Both the position numbers and the translations under genes were made by a program. Below, piece after piece: positions 42,484 through 51,744 of a stretch of 64,000 nt of DNA; positions within the stretch are counted from its first letter, which is position 1, and the number at the start of each line of letters is the position of its first letter. The stretch covers positions 169,845 to 233,844 of the forward strand of contig NZ_JAUNTJ010000001.1 in the NCBI RefSeq assembly GCF_030538755.1. Reading direction: 5' to 3'. Source of the DNA: Paracoccus sp. (in: a-proteobacteria). GTDB taxonomy: Bacteria; Pseudomonadota; Alphaproteobacteria; Rhodobacterales; Rhodobacteraceae. A model generated the notes under the pieces. The model was not told the origin of the DNA, searched no databases, and saw only the letters and a program-made list of their open reading frames with translations.

Positions 42484-43017
42484 ATGTCCCGCGTGAAAGA
42501 CAGCACCAGCGCCACCCCGCCCCGCCGCAAGCGCGGGTTCGAGGCTGCGGCCAGCCTGTTGTCGCGGCAGGTGCAGCGCGCGGCCGAGGGGCGCGGCTTT
42601 GCCGTATCGCGCCTGCTGACCCAATGGGCGGAAATCGCGGGCGCTGATCTTGCCGCGCTGGCCCGGCCGGTGCGGATCACCCATGGCAAGGGCGGATTCG
42701 GGGCGACGCTGGTGCTGTTGACCTCTGGTCCCGCCGCGCCGCTGGTGCAGATGCGGGCCGAGGATCTGCGCGCCCGCGTCAATGCCTGTTATGGTTATAA
42801 CGCGGTGCAGCGCATCTCGATCACGCAATCCGCGCCGCAGGGCTTTGCCGAGGGCGCGGCCCCCTTTGCCCATGCGCCGCCCCAGCCGCGCGGACCCGAT
42901 GCCGCCACGCTGGCGCGCGCCGAAACCGTGGCGCAACAGTTTGCAGACCCGGCCCTTGCTGCGGCAATGGCGCGCCTGACCCTTAATCACGCTGACAGAT
43001 TGTCGCGCAAATCCTGA
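42484..43017 (+). CDS. DUF721 family protein (DciA-like)
   Basis: A 177-residue protein. The N-terminal half carries the DUF721 pattern (FEAAASLLSRQVQRAAEGRG, SRLLTQWAEIAGADLAALAR) and the C-terminal half is alanine-rich and probably unstructured. DciA proteins assist loading of the replicative helicase in bacteria lacking DnaC. ATG at 42484 is preferred over 42451 because AAGG precedes it. Gene order mutY / DUF721 / dsbA-like is a familiar alphaproteobacterial neighbourhood. Confidence 0.8.
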   Translation: MSRVKDSTSATPPRRKRGFEAAASLLSRQVQRAAEGRGFAVSRLLTQWAEIAGADLAALARPVRITHGKGGFGATLVLLTSGPAAPLVQMRAEDLRARVNACYGYNAVQRISITQSAPQGFAEGAAPFAHAPPQPRGPDAATLARAETVAQQFADPALAAAMARLTLNHADRLSRKS

Positions 43018-43028
43018 AAGGACATTTC

Positions 43029-43667
43029 ATGCTGATTCGTTCCACCCTGACCGCGCTTGCGCTGGTCTTTGCCGGTCCTGCCCTTGCCCAAGAGACCGCC
43101 CCGGCGACCGAACAGGCTGCCCCCGCGACCCTGCCCGACATCTATCTGGGGGCCGAGGATGCGCCGGTGACGATCTATGAATATGCCAGCTTTACCTGCG
43201 GTCATTGCGCGGCGTTCCACAACGACAACTTTCCCAGGCTGAAGGCGGAATATATCGATACCGGCAAGGTGCGCTTTGCACAGCGCGATGTCTATTTCGA
43301 CGCCGTGGGCCTGTGGGCCGGGATTCTGGCGCGCTGCGGCGGCGATGACAAATATTATGCCGTGTCCGACATGCTGTTCGAAGAACAAAGAACCTGGCTG
43401 TCCAGCCAGTCGGGCGACGATATTGCCGCGAACCTGCGCAAGATCGGCCTGAAAGCCGGCATGACCGAAGACCAGATGAACGCCTGCTGGGACGATACCG
43501 CCAAGGTCGAACAACTGGTTTCCACCTTCCAGACCAATGCCACCGCCGACGGGATCAACGCCACCCCGACCTTTATGATCGCGGGCGAACAGGTGCCGAA
43601 TCAGTCGTGGGACAACCTGAAGGGTATCATCGACGCCAAACTGGCCGAGGCAGGCGCGGCGAACTGA
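43029..43667 (+). CDS. DsbA-family thiol oxidoreductase
   Basis: A 212-residue periplasmic protein with a Sec signal (LTALALVFAGPALAQ), an acidic/Ala linker, and a thioredoxin-like fold of the DsbA group (PVTIYEYASFTCGHCAAFHN). The active-site motif is CGHC. The cis-proline loop is ATPTFMIAGEQVP. Family members of this kind introduce or isomerise disulfides; the CGHC dipeptide is closer to DsbA/DsbG-like than to DsbD. Begins 11 bp after the DUF721 gene. Confidence 0.88.
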   Translation: MLIRSTLTALALVFAGPALAQETAPATEQAAPATLPDIYLGAEDAPVTIYEYASFTCGHCAAFHNDNFPRLKAEYIDTGKVRFAQRDVYFDAVGLWAGILARCGGDDKYYAVSDMLFEEQRTWLSSQSGDDIAANLRKIGLKAGMTEDQMNACWDDTAKVEQLVSTFQTNATADGINATPTFMIAGEQVPNQSWDNLKGIIDAKLAEAGAAN

Positions 43668-43678
43668 TGATCTGATCC

Positions 43679-43706
43679 GGTCAGGGCGCAGCATGACGCC
43701 CTGACC
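43679..43706. terminator. Hairpin between convergent dsbA-like and gst genes
   Basis: Arms GGTCAGGGCG and CGCCCTGACC are perfect 10-bp complements around an 8-nt loop. There is no T-run on either strand, so it may act as a rho-assisted or processing hairpin. It lies between two gene ends. Confidence 0.6.
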
Positions 43707-43721
43707 ATCCGCAGCGGTGGC

Positions 43722-44438
43722 TCAGTCAGGGTTTGCCGGAATCAGCAGCCCACGCTGCACCGCCGGACGCGCAAGGAACCGTTCCTGCCAGCGGGCGACA
43801 TGGGCGAAATCGTCCAGCCCCACCTGTTCTGCCGCGTCATAGCCCGTGCGCAGATTGCGCACCCAGGGGCCGATGGCGATGTCCGCGATGGAATAATCCC
43901 CCGCGATCCAGTCGCGTTCTGCCAGTTGCCCGTCGATTACGCCCAGAATCCGGCGGCTTTCGGCGTAATACCGCTCACGCGGGCGGGGGTCCTGGATCTC
44001 GCGGCCCTTGTAGCGGTGGAAAAACCCAAGCTGCCCGAACATCGGCCCGACCCCGCCGACCTGAAACATCAGCCATTGCAGCACCTGATAGCGCGCCGCC
44101 CCGGCAGCAGGCAGAAACCGCTGATACTTGTCAGCCAGATAGATCAGGATCGCCCCCGATTCCCACAAGCCCATCGGTGCCCCGTCCGGCCCGTCAGGAT
44201 CAAGAATTGCTGGTATCTTGTTGTTCGGATTAAGGCTGAGAAACTCGGGCGTCATCTGGTCGGCAGGGTCGCCGATGCTGATGCGATGAACGTCATAAGG
44301 GACGCCCAGTTCCTCCAGCATGATCGACACCTTGACCCCGTTGGGCGTCGCCAGCGAATAAAGCTGGATCACATCGGGCCGTTTCGGCGGCCAGCGCCGG
44401 GTGATGGGGAAGCCTTGCAGGCCGGTTGTTTCAGACAT
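43722..44438 (-). CDS. Glutathione S-transferase family protein (YfcG/YghU-like)
   Basis: A 238-residue cytosolic GST. The thioredoxin-fold half has IQLYSLATPNGVKVSIMLEE and SLNPNNKIPAILDPDG with GLWESGAILIYLADKY; the all-helical half follows with WIAGDYSIADIAIGPWV. The N-terminal TPNGxKV motif is characteristic of the YfcG/YghU disulfide-bond reductases rather than classical GSTs. ATG at 44438 has AGAGAAAG upstream. Confidence 0.88.
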   Translation of the reverse strand: MSETTGLQGFPITRRWPPKRPDVIQLYSLATPNGVKVSIMLEELGVPYDVHRISIGDPADQMTPEFLSLNPNNKIPAILDPDGPDGAPMGLWESGAILIYLADKYQRFLPAAGAARYQVLQWLMFQVGGVGPMFGQLGFFHRYKGREIQDPRPRERYYAESRRILGVIDGQLAERDWIAGDYSIADIAIGPWVRNLRTGYDAAEQVGLDDFAHVARWQERFLARPAVQRGLLIPANPD

Positions 44439-44530
44439 GCGGTTCACTTTCTCTGGTTGGCGGAATTTAACGATTGTGTTATTGGCCCGCCCGCAACGTT
44501 AGCGCGTAACAGGAATCTAGGACAAAACTC

Positions 44531-44965
44531 ATGATCCAAGAATTTAAGGACTTCATCGCCAAGGGCAATGTCATGGACATGGCCGTTGGTATCATCATCG
44601 GTGCGGCCTTCACCGCCATCGTGACCTCGCTGGTCAGCGACCTCATCAACCCGGTCATCGGCCTGATTACCGGCGGGATTGATTTCTCGAACCTGTTCAT
44701 CAACCTGACCTCGACCGACTATGCCTCGCTGAAAGCGGCGCAGGATGCGGGCGCGGCCGTGTTCGCCTATGGCTCGTTCATCACCGCCGTCATCAACTTC
44801 CTCATCATCGCCTTTGTCGTGTTCCTGCTGGTCAAAGGGGTGAACCGGATCAAGGACGCCGCCTCGGCCAAAGAAGAAGTGCCCGGCGCCCCCGAAGGCC
44901 CGACCCAGGAAGAACTGCTGGCCCAGATCCGCGATCTGCTGGCCGACCGTGGCACCCGCGTCTGA
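44531..44965 (+). CDS. mscL: Large-conductance mechanosensitive channel MscL
   Basis: Opens under membrane tension to release solutes on osmotic downshock. The 144-residue protein has [20 protein letters not shown], the first helix [20 protein letters not shown], the second helix [20 protein letters not shown], and a cytoplasmic helix at the C-terminus ([14 protein letters not shown]). All fit the family. A terminator follows. Confidence 0.96.
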   Translation: MIQEFKDFIAKGNVMDMAVGIIIGAAFTAIVTSLVSDLINPVIGLITGGIDFSNLFINLTSTDYASLKAAQDAGAAVFAYGSFITAVINFLIIAFVVFLLVKGVNRIKDAASAKEEVPGAPEGPTQEELLAQIRDLLADRGTRV

Positions 44966-44986
44966 TTTTCAGACTGGTTTATACGG

Positions 44987-45021
44987 AAAGGGCGCACCCC
45001 GCTGCGGGCGCGCCCTTTTTT
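44987..45021 (+). terminator. Rho-independent terminator after mscL
   Basis: Arms AAAGGGCGC and GCGCCCTTT flank a GC-rich loop with internal pairing, followed by TTTTTT. Confidence 0.85.
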
Positions 45022-45040
45022 CATGCGGATCGCCCCAAGG

Positions 45041-45097
45041 TGCGTATTTGACCAAACAGGAAGCGGCGCGGGTTGTTTCCTGTTTGTCTAAATACGC
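45041..45097. repeat. Dispersed repeat, copies 2 and 3 as an inverted pair
   Basis: A minus-oriented copy (TGCGTATTTG-AC-CAAACAGGAAGC, 45041-45064) faces a plus-oriented copy (TTTCCTGTTTG-TC-TAAATACGCA, 45076-45097). Together they can form a hairpin with ~22-bp imperfect arms. It lies between mscL and the end of ald. The flanking CCCCAAGG extends the match to copy 1. Confidence 0.8.
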
Positions 45098-45114
45098 AAA
45101 GAAAGCGGCGCGGA

Positions 45115-46233
45115 TCACTGGGCCAGAAGCTCGTCTGGTGTCACGGCCTGAATCCCAAGCGCCTCGCCTGCCGGGGGCGAGGTCAGCCGCCCGTCATGCG
45201 TCGAAAGCCCGGCGCGCAGATGCGGGTCATCGGTGATGGCGCTGCGCCAGCCTTTCCCGGCCAGAGCCAGCACAAAGGGCAGGGTGGCATTGCCAAGTGC
45301 CTGCGTCGAGGTGCGCGCCACCGCGCCCGGCATATTGGCGACGCAGTAATGGATGATGCCATCCACCTCGTAGATCGGGTTTTGATGCGTGGTCGGGCGC
45401 GACGTTTCAAAGCAGCCGCCCTGATCTATCGCCACATCCACCAGCGCCGCGCCGGGCTGCATCAGGTCAAGCTGTGCCCGTGTCACCAGCTTGGGGGCTG
45501 CCGCGCCGGGGATCAGCACCGCGCCGATGACCATATCTGCGGTTGGCAACAGGTCGGTAACGGCGGCGACGGATGAATATTGCGTGGTCAGCTTGCCCAT
45601 GAACACATCGTCCAGATAGGACAGGCGCGGCAGCGAGCGATCCAGCACGGTGACATTCGCTCCCATCCCCACGGCCACCCGCGCCGCCGCCGTGCCCACG
45701 ACTCCGCCGCCGATGATAACCACCCGTGCGGGCCGCACGCCCGGCACACCGCCCAACAGCACTCCGCGCCCGCCATTGGCCTTTTGCAGCGCCCATGCCC
45801 CGACCTGAGGCGCCAGCCGCCCCGCCACCTCGGACATGGGGGCCAGCAAGGGCAGGCCGCCGCGCGCATCGGTCACGGTTTCATAGGCGATGGCTGTGAC
45901 GCCCGATTGCAGCAGGTCGCGGGTCTGATCGGGGTCGGGTGCAAGGTGCAGATAGGTAAACAGCACCTGCCCGCGCCGCAGCATCGCGCGTTCTGCCGCC
46001 TGCGGCTCCTTGACCTTGACGATCAGTTCCGCCGCATCAAACACCGCCGCCGCATCCGGGGCGATTTGCGCGCCTGCCGTGCGATAGGCATCGTCGTCAA
46101 AGCCCGCGCCCAGACCCGCGCCCGTTTCGATCAGCACCTGATGACCGTGGGCCACCACTTCGGCCACGGCGGCAGGGGTCAGACCGACGCGAAATTCCTG
46201 CGGCTTGATTTCCTTGGGGCATCCGATCTTCAT
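45115..46233 (-). CDS. ald: Alanine dehydrogenase
   Basis: Interconverts L-alanine and pyruvate with NAD. The 372-residue protein starts [20 protein letters not shown], has the catalytic Lys in LIVKVKEPQ and the His in YLHLAPD, the NAD loop [20 protein letters not shown], and [21 protein letters not shown] at 46233 has GGAGGACAGG upstream. Divergent from an Lrp/AsnC regulator, the standard arrangement for control of ald by alanine. Confidence 0.95.
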   Translation of the reverse strand: MKIGCPKEIKPQEFRVGLTPAAVAEVVAHGHQVLIETGAGLGAGFDDDAYRTAGAQIAPDAAAVFDAAELIVKVKEPQAAERAMLRRGQVLFTYLHLAPDPDQTRDLLQSGVTAIAYETVTDARGGLPLLAPMSEVAGRLAPQVGAWALQKANGGRGVLLGGVPGVRPARVVIIGGGVVGTAAARVAVGMGANVTVLDRSLPRLSYLDDVFMGKLTTQYSSVAAVTDLLPTADMVIGAVLIPGAAAPKLVTRAQLDLMQPGAALVDVAIDQGGCFETSRPTTHQNPIYEVDGIIHYCVANMPGAVARTSTQALGNATLPFVLALAGKGWRSAITDDPHLRAGLSTHDGRLTSPPAGEALGIQAVTPDELLAQ

Positions 46234-46345
46234 CCTGTCCTCCGCCTTGGCGATGCTTGCTCTGACATTCCATGTTGCGAGGGGCGCCGCCCGGATGCAA
46301 GATCGTTGCGCCGGGACGTTTGCCGCCCGGCAGTTCCGGGCAGCC

Positions 46346-46804
46346 ATGGACCTTGACGCAACAGACCGCCGCATCCTGACCCTGCTTCAGCGCGAGGGGC
46401 GGATCACCAATGCCGATCTGGCCGCCCGTGTGAACCTGTCGGCCAGTGCCTGCCATCGCCGGGTGGAACGCCTGGAACAATCCGGCCTGATCCGCGCCTA
46501 TGTCGCCCTGCTGGATGAGCGCAAACTGGGCCGCCCGACGCTGGTTTTCGTGGAAATCACCCTGTCCGGTCAGGCTGACGAAGTGCTTGAGGCGTTTGAA
46601 CGCGCCGTCCGCACCATCCCCGATGTGCTGGAATGTCACCTGATGGCGGGGACAGCCGATTATCTGCTGAAAATCGTCGCGCAAGACACCGATGATTTCG
46701 CCCGCATCCACCGCCAGCACCTGACCCGCCTGCCGGGGGTGGCACAGATGCAGTCCTCTTTCGCGCTGCGGACCGTGCAGCAAACGACGGCGCTGCCGGT
46801 GTAA
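46346..46804 (+). CDS. Lrp/AsnC-family regulator, likely controlling ald
   Basis: A 152-residue regulator with an N-terminal helix-turn-helix (LDATDRRILTLLQREGRITN, ADLAARVNLSASACHRRVER) and a C-terminal RAM domain (VFVEITLSGQADEVLEAFER, CHLMAGTADYLLKIVAQD). ATG at 46346. The 112-bp gap to ald should contain its binding sites, but no unambiguous repeat was picked out there. Position supports regulation of ald, as for AldR/PutR-type relatives. Confidence 0.9.
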   Translation: MDLDATDRRILTLLQREGRITNADLAARVNLSASACHRRVERLEQSGLIRAYVALLDERKLGRPTLVFVEITLSGQADEVLEAFERAVRTIPDVLECHLMAGTADYLLKIVAQDTDDFARIHRQHLTRLPGVAQMQSSFALRTVQQTTALPV

Positions 46805-46805
46805 C

Positions 46806-46840
46806 GCTTCCTGTTTGTTCAAATACGCATCTTTGGGCGC
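46806..46840 (+). repeat. Dispersed repeat, copy 4
   Basis: GCTTCCTGTTTG-TT-CAAATACGCA, then TCTTTGGGCGC. It begins one base after the lrp stop codon and precedes the rpsU terminator. Confidence 0.8.
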
Positions 46841-46853
46841 AGCCGCACAAAAG

Positions 46854-46884
46854 AAAACCCCCGCAGCCGCGCCACGGGGGTTTC
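46854..46884 (-). terminator. Rho-independent terminator after rpsU
   Basis: On the minus strand AAACCCCCG pairs with CGGGGGTTT around a GC-rich loop and is followed by TCTTTT. It lies ~20 bp past the rpsU stop. Confidence 0.85.
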
Positions 46885-46906
46885 AAACCTTACAAGGTTC
46901 GCTGTC

Positions 46907-47113
46907 TTACAGCGCGCCTTCGCGCTGGGCCTTTTTACGGGCCAGCTTGCGGGCACGGCGGACGGCCTCGGCCTTTTCACGGGCTTTCTTGACCGACGGT
47001 TTCTCGAAATGCTGCCGAAGCTTCATCTCGCGGAACACGCCTTCACGCTGAAGCTTTTTCTTCAGTGCGCGGAGCGCCTGTTCGACGTTATTATCACGAA
47101 CGTTGACCTGCAT
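46907..47113 (-). CDS. rpsU: 30S ribosomal protein S21
   Basis: A 68-residue basic protein: [40 protein letters not shown] and a lysine/arginine-rich helical tail ([20 protein letters not shown]). This is the normal S21 sequence pattern and length for alphaproteobacteria. It contacts 16S rRNA near the mRNA-binding site. Divergent from the COQ9 gene, with AAGGTGGTGACAACC upstream as ribosome site. Confidence 0.96.
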   Translation of the reverse strand: MQVNVRDNNVEQALRALKKKLQREGVFREMKLRQHFEKPSVKKAREKAEAVRRARKLARKKAQREGAL

Positions 47114-47210
47114 GTGGTTGTCACCACCTTCCTAGGTTAGAGTTGCAAAGATTGCAGGAACCGTTCTTCTATCAGCAACGCGCCCGCCTGTCCAGTGACC
47201 GAGGAAAACC

Positions 47211-47873
47211 ATGACCCAGACAGATGCCCTGATCGACGCCGCCCTGATCCATGTCCCGTTCGAGGGGATGAACGACCGCGCCCTGACCGCCGGGGCGCGC
47301 GATCTGGGGATCGCGCCGGAACTGGCGCGGGTGCTGGTGCCGATGGGCGGGGCCGGGCTGGCCGCCAGCCTGCACCGACGCGGCGATGCCGCGCTGGCGC
47401 GTTGGCTGGCCGATACCCCGCCGCAGGGCCGGTTCCGCGACAAGGTGGCGGCGGCGGTCTGGCACCGGCTGGAATTGTCCGACCGCGAGCTGGTGCGCGC
47501 AGCGTCTGCCACGCTGGCGCTGCCGCAGAATGCGGCACTGGCGGCGCGGTTGATGTGGGAAACGGCGGATACGATCTGGACCGGGCTGGGCGACAGCTCT
47601 GACGATGTGAACTGGTATTCGAAACGCGCGATTCTGGCAGGCGTCCACAGCGCGGCAGCACTGTATTGGCTGGGCGACGACAGCGAGGGCGGGCACGACA
47701 CCCGCGCCTTTATCGACCGCCGGATCGACGGGGTGATGCGGTTCGAAAAGATCAAGGCCGCAGCGCGCAAGGTGCCCGGCGTGGCGATGCTGGCCGATCT
47801 GGCCACCGGCTGGGTCCGCGCGCCGCAAGGACCTGCCGATCTGCCGGGCCGCGCGCAGGGGGGCAAGGCATGA
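47211..47873 (+). CDS. COQ9-family protein (ubiquinone biosynthesis)
   Basis: A 220-residue protein with a TetR-like helical fold without DNA-binding function. Landmarks are DAALIHVPFEGMNDRALTAG, LSDRELVRAASATLALPQNA, TADTIWTGLGDSSDDVNWYS, KRAILAGVHSAAALYWLGDD and FIDRRIDGVMRFEKIKA. COQ9 proteins bind lipids and present ubiquinone precursors to COQ7. Its stop overlaps the following quinone oxidoreductase gene, a common pairing. Confidence 0.9.
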   Translation: MTQTDALIDAALIHVPFEGMNDRALTAGARDLGIAPELARVLVPMGGAGLAASLHRRGDAALARWLADTPPQGRFRDKVAAAVWHRLELSDRELVRAASATLALPQNAALAARLMWETADTIWTGLGDSSDDVNWYSKRAILAGVHSAAALYWLGDDSEGGHDTRAFIDRRIDGVMRFEKIKAAARKVPGVAMLADLATGWVRAPQGPADLPGRAQGGKA

Positions 47874-48865
47874 GCATGATCCCCGACGCCATGAACGCCA
47901 TCGAGATCGCCGAACCCGGCGGCCCTCAGGCTCTGCGCCCCGCCCGCCGCCCGGTGCCGGTGCCCGCCAACGACCAGATCCTGATCCGCATCGCCTATGC
48001 CGGGGTGAACCGTCCCGATGTGCTGCAACGGCAGGGGGCCTATCGCGCCCCGCCCGGCGCATCCGACCTGCCGGGGCTAGAGGCTGCGGGCGAAGTCGTC
48101 GGCCTTGGCGCAGGCGTCACCCGCTGGCGCAAGGGCGACCGGGTGACGGCGCTGCTGCCCGGCGGCGGCTATGCGGAATATGCGGTCTGCCATCAGGATC
48201 ACGCCTTGCCGGTGCCGCAGGGGCTGACGCTGCAACAGGCGGCCTGCCTGCCGGAAACCGCCTTTACCGTCTGGTCCACCGTGGTCATGCGCGGCGGCCT
48301 GCGCGCGGGCGAGCGGTTTCTGGTCCACGGCGGCTCGTCGGGGATCGGCACCATGGCCATCCAGATCGCCCACAGCCTTGGCGCGCGGGTCTTTGCCACC
48401 GCCGGATCGCCCGAAAAATGCGCCGCCTGCGCTGAACTGGGGGCCACGGCGATCAATTACCGCGATCAGGATTTCGTCGCGGCCCTGACCGAGCAGGGTG
48501 GGGCCGATCTGATCCTCGATATGGTTGGCGGCAGCTATATCCCGCGCAATATCAAGGCACTGGCCGATGATGGGCGGCTGGTCTTCATCGCCTTTCTGGA
48601 TGGGGCCAAGGCGGAACTGAACTTTGCCCAGATCATGCTGCGCCGCCTGACCGTGACCGGCGCAACCTTGCGTCCGCAATCCGATCTGGCCAAGGCCGCC
48701 ATTGCGGCAGAACTGCGCGACCGGCTGTGGCCCAAGGTCGAATCCGGCGCGGTCAGAGTGCTGATCGACAGCGAATTCGCCCTGACCGACGCCGCGCAGG
48801 CGCATCGCCGCATGGAAAGCAGCGAACATATCGGCAAGATCGTGCTGCGCGTCGCCGGCGACTGA
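47870..48865 (+). CDS. NAD(P)H quinone oxidoreductase, zinc-independent MDR family (PIG3-like)
   Basis: A 331-residue medium-chain dehydrogenase/reductase: IAYAGVNRPDVLQRQGAYRA, PGLEAAGEVVGLGAGVTRWR, PETAFTVWSTVVMRGGLRAG, HGGSSGIGTMAIQIAHSLGA and ATAGSPEKCAACAELGA. The zinc-ligand set of alcohol dehydrogenases is absent. PIG3-type members reduce quinones with NADPH. It overlaps the COQ9 gene by ATGA, so the two are coupled. A second ATG two codons downstream could also be used. Confidence 0.87.
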   Translation: MSMIPDAMNAIEIAEPGGPQALRPARRPVPVPANDQILIRIAYAGVNRPDVLQRQGAYRAPPGASDLPGLEAAGEVVGLGAGVTRWRKGDRVTALLPGGGYAEYAVCHQDHALPVPQGLTLQQAACLPETAFTVWSTVVMRGGLRAGERFLVHGGSSGIGTMAIQIAHSLGARVFATAGSPEKCAACAELGATAINYRDQDFVAALTEQGGADLILDMVGGSYIPRNIKALADDGRLVFIAFLDGAKAELNFAQIMLRRLTVTGATLRPQSDLAKAAIAAELRDRLWPKVESGAVRVLIDSEFALTDAAQAHRRMESSEHIGKIVLRVAGD

Positions 48866-48921
48866 GGCTGGCCAAACCGGCACCGCGCCGCTAAAACCCG
48901 CGTTTTGCCCAAGGAAACCCC

Positions 48922-49905
48922 ATGGACCCGCGCGCGCCCTTGCTGTCCGTCGCCCCGATGATGGACTGGACCGACCGGCTGTGCCGGGGCTTTCACCGGC
49001 TGATGTCGCGCCGGGCCTTGCTCTATACCGAAATGGTGACAGCGCCTGCAGTGATCCATGGCGACCGGGCGCGGCTGCTGGATTACGACGCCGCCGAACA
49101 CCCGCTGGCGCTGCAACTGGGCGGATCAGACCCGGCGCAACTGCGCGACGCAACGCGGATCGCGCAGGATTGGGGCTATGACGAAATCAACCTGAACGTC
49201 GGCTGCCCCAGCGACCGGGTGCAATCGGGCTGCTTTGGCGCGGTGCTGATGAAAAACCCGGCGCTGGTGGCCGATTGCGTGACCGCGATGCAGGCCGTCA
49301 GCCGCGCTGAAATCACGGTGAAATGCCGCATCGGCGTGGATGACCAAAGCCCGGATCAGGTGCTGCCCGCATTTCTGGAAACCATGCAATCCGCAGGCGT
49401 GCGGCGGCTGACGATCCACGCCCGCAAAGCATGGCTGCAAGGCCTGTCGCCCCGCGAAAACCGCGACATCCCGCCGCTGGATTATCCGCTGGTCCATGCG
49501 ATGAAGGCAGCGTTTCCGGGGCTGCACCTGTCGATCAACGGCGGCATCGGCACTCTGGATCAGGCGCGCGATCATCTGGCGGTGATGGACGGGGTGATGA
49601 TCGGGCGCGCGGCCTATCACCAGCCATGGGATATTCTGGGCACGGCGGATGCGCTGTGGGGCGACGCGCCGCCCTTTGCCCACCCGGCGCAGGTGGCGCA
49701 GGCCATGCGCCCGCGGATCACAGCGCATCTGGCCGCGGGCGGGCGGCTGCATCAGATCACCCGACACATGCTGGGCCTGTTCCACGGCCTGCCCGGCGCG
49801 CGCGGCTGGAAACGCAGCCTGTCAGAGGGCGCGTCCAAAGGCGGGATCGAGGTCTATGACGCCGCGCTGGCCGCCGTCACACCAGCCGGGCACCCCGCCC
49901 CGTAA
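48922..49905 (+). CDS. dusA: tRNA-dihydrouridine(20/20a) synthase DusA
   Basis: Reduces U20/U20a of tRNA with FMN. The 327-residue TIM-barrel protein starts with LLSVAPMMDWTDRLCRGFHR, then LYTEMVTAPAVIHGDR, ALQLGGSDPAQL, the catalytic-Cys segment INLNVGCPSDRVQSGCFGAV, VKCRIGVDDQ and TIHARKAWLQGLSPRENRD. The ending RSLSEGASK matches DusA. Length is normal. Confidence 0.95.
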   Translation: MDPRAPLLSVAPMMDWTDRLCRGFHRLMSRRALLYTEMVTAPAVIHGDRARLLDYDAAEHPLALQLGGSDPAQLRDATRIAQDWGYDEINLNVGCPSDRVQSGCFGAVLMKNPALVADCVTAMQAVSRAEITVKCRIGVDDQSPDQVLPAFLETMQSAGVRRLTIHARKAWLQGLSPRENRDIPPLDYPLVHAMKAAFPGLHLSINGGIGTLDQARDHLAVMDGVMIGRAAYHQPWDILGTADALWGDAPPFAHPAQVAQAMRPRITAHLAAGGRLHQITRHMLGLFHGLPGARGWKRSLSEGASKGGIEVYDAALAAVTPAGHPAP

Positions 49906-49941
49906 CGCCCAAACGACCCCGCCTGCGGAAAACCGCGCCCG

Positions 49942-49975
49942 GCTTCCTGTTTGCCCAAATACGCACCTTCGGGCG
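49942..49975 (+). repeat. Dispersed repeat, copy 5
   Basis: GCTTCCTGTTTG-CC-CAAATACGCA, then CCTTCGGGCGC. It is the only conspicuous element in the 162-bp gap between dusA and the tauE-like gene. Confidence 0.8.
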
Positions 49976-50067
49976 CAACCGTCTCATCCGGCACGACAAG
50001 CCTCTGGCAAGGGCTGGCCAAGCCGCCGCCGACAGCCTAGGACAACCCAACCCACAAGGAGAGCGCG

Positions 50068-50874
50068 ATGTCCGACCTGATCCTGCCCATTCTGACCCTG
50101 ATCTTCACCGGCGCCTTTGCCGGAGTGCTGGCCGGATTGCTGGGGGTGGGCGGCGGCATCATTCTGGTGCCGGCCTTTGTCTATATCTTTACCGCTGCGG
50201 GATATGACGGGCCGCAACTGATGCAGATGTGTCTGGCGACCTCGCTGGCGACGATCATCGTCACCTCGATCCGGTCGGTGCTGGCACATCACCGCAAGGG
50301 CGCGGTGGACTGGGCGGTGCTGAAGGGCTGGGCGCCCGCCATTGCCATCGGCGCGCTGGTCGGGGCGCTGACGGTTTCGGCGCTGCGCACGCAAACGCTG
50401 GTGCTGATCTTTGGTGTGCTGGTCTTTGTGATCGCGACCTATATGGCGGTGTCCAGGCCGGGGTGGCGGCTGGCCGGGCAGATGCCCACCGGCGTGTCGC
50501 GCGCGGGCTTTGGGCTGTTTACCGGCTTTGTCTCGGTGCTGCTGGGGATCGGCGGCGGGTCGATCGGCGTGCCGCTGATGACGCTGCATGGCCGGGCGAT
50601 CCATCAGGCGGTGGCGACAGCGGCGGGCTTTGGCGTCATCATCGCCGTGCCCTCGGTGCTGCTGTTCCTGTTCATGCCGATGGAGAACGCGCCGCCGCTG
50701 ACGCTGGGTTCGGTGAACCTGCTGGCCTTTGGCCTGACCATCGCCATGACGCTGATAACCGCCCCCTGGGGGGCGGCATTGGCACATCGCACCGACCCGG
50801 TGCGGCTGAAACGCTATTTCGCGTTTTTCCTGATGCTGGTGGCGCTGAACATGCTGCGCAAGGCGCTGATCTAG
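50068..50874 (+). CDS. Sulfite exporter TauE/SafE family membrane protein
   Basis: A 268-residue membrane protein with about eight helices in two related halves, each with the glycine-rich signature (GVLAGLLGVGGGIILVPAFV in the first, GFVSVLLGIGGGSIGVPLM in the second). AAGGAGAGCG precedes the ATG. Substrate may be sulfite, sulfonate or another anion and cannot be fixed from sequence. Its TAG stop overlaps the convergent mazG stop. Confidence 0.88.
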   Translation: MSDLILPILTLIFTGAFAGVLAGLLGVGGGIILVPAFVYIFTAAGYDGPQLMQMCLATSLATIIVTSIRSVLAHHRKGAVDWAVLKGWAPAIAIGALVGALTVSALRTQTLVLIFGVLVFVIATYMAVSRPGWRLAGQMPTGVSRAGFGLFTGFVSVLLGIGGGSIGVPLMTLHGRAIHQAVATAAGFGVIIAVPSVLLFLFMPMENAPPLTLGSVNLLAFGLTIAMTLITAPWGAALAHRTDPVRLKRYFAFFLMLVALNMLRKALI

Positions 50875-51677
50875 CCGCGCTCGGCCGCCTTGGCGGCGTT
50901 CCACAGCGCGTCCATCTCGGCCAGATCGCTATCGGCAGGCGTGCGGCCCTGCGCGGCCAGCGTGGCCTCGATGGCGGCAAAGCGGCGGGTGAATTTCGCA
51001 TTGGCCGCGCGCAGCGCCTGTTCCGGGTCAATGTCCAGATGGCGGGCCAGATTGGCCATGACGAACAGCAGATCGCCAAATTCCTCGGCCATCGCGTCGG
51101 GGCCAAGACTGTCGCGCGCCTCGACCAGTTCGGCGGTTTCCTCGGAAATCTTTTCCAGAACATCCGCCGCGCCCGGCCAGTCAAAGCCCACCCGCGCGGC
51201 GCGGTTTTGCAGCTTCACGGCGCGGGTCAGGGCGGGCAGGCCCATGGCTACGCCATCCAGCACCCCCTTGGCCTGCCCCGAGGCGCGCTCGGCGGCCTTG
51301 ATGGTTTCCCAATCCTTGACCTGTTGCGCGGCGGATTTGTCGCGGCTTTCGTCGCCATAGATATGCGGATGGCGGGCGATCAGCTTGTCCGAAATGGCCC
51401 GCGCGCAATCGGCGAAATCGAACCTGCCCTGTTCCGCTGCAATCTGGGCGTGAAACACCACCTGCAACAGCAGATCGCCCAATTCGCCGGGCAGTTCATC
51501 CCATGCCTGCCGGTCGATGGCGTCGGCGACCTCATAGGCTTCTTCAATCGTATAGGGCGCGATCGAGGCGAAATCCTGTTCGATGTCCCACGGGCAGCCC
51601 CGGTCGGGGTCGCGCAGCTCGGCCATGATGCCGATCAGCCGCTGGATCTGCTGCTGCGCCTGAGTCTGTTCGGTCAT
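50871..51677 (-). CDS. mazG: Nucleoside triphosphate pyrophosphohydrolase MazG
   Basis: Hydrolyses NTPs to NMPs and PPi. The 268-residue protein contains two MazG domains: the first with LRDPDRGCPWDIEQDFASIA and the EEAYEVADAI metal-binding helix followed by ELPGELGDLLLQVVFHAQIA, the second with VGFDWPGAADVLEKISEETA and MAEEFGDLLFVMANLARHL. ATG at 51677. Length and domain order match chromosomal MazG. Confidence 0.94.
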   Translation of the reverse strand: MTEQTQAQQQIQRLIGIMAELRDPDRGCPWDIEQDFASIAPYTIEEAYEVADAIDRQAWDELPGELGDLLLQVVFHAQIAAEQGRFDFADCARAISDKLIARHPHIYGDESRDKSAAQQVKDWETIKAAERASGQAKGVLDGVAMGLPALTRAVKLQNRAARVGFDWPGAADVLEKISEETAELVEARDSLGPDAMAEEFGDLLFVMANLARHLDIDPEQALRAANAKFTRRFAAIEATLAAQGRTPADSDLAEMDALWNAAKAAERG

Positions 51678-51744
51678 CGGATGCCCCCTGTTGCCCGCCT
51701 GATGCCTGCCACAGCACCGCGTCCAAGTCCATCGGCTGCGCGGC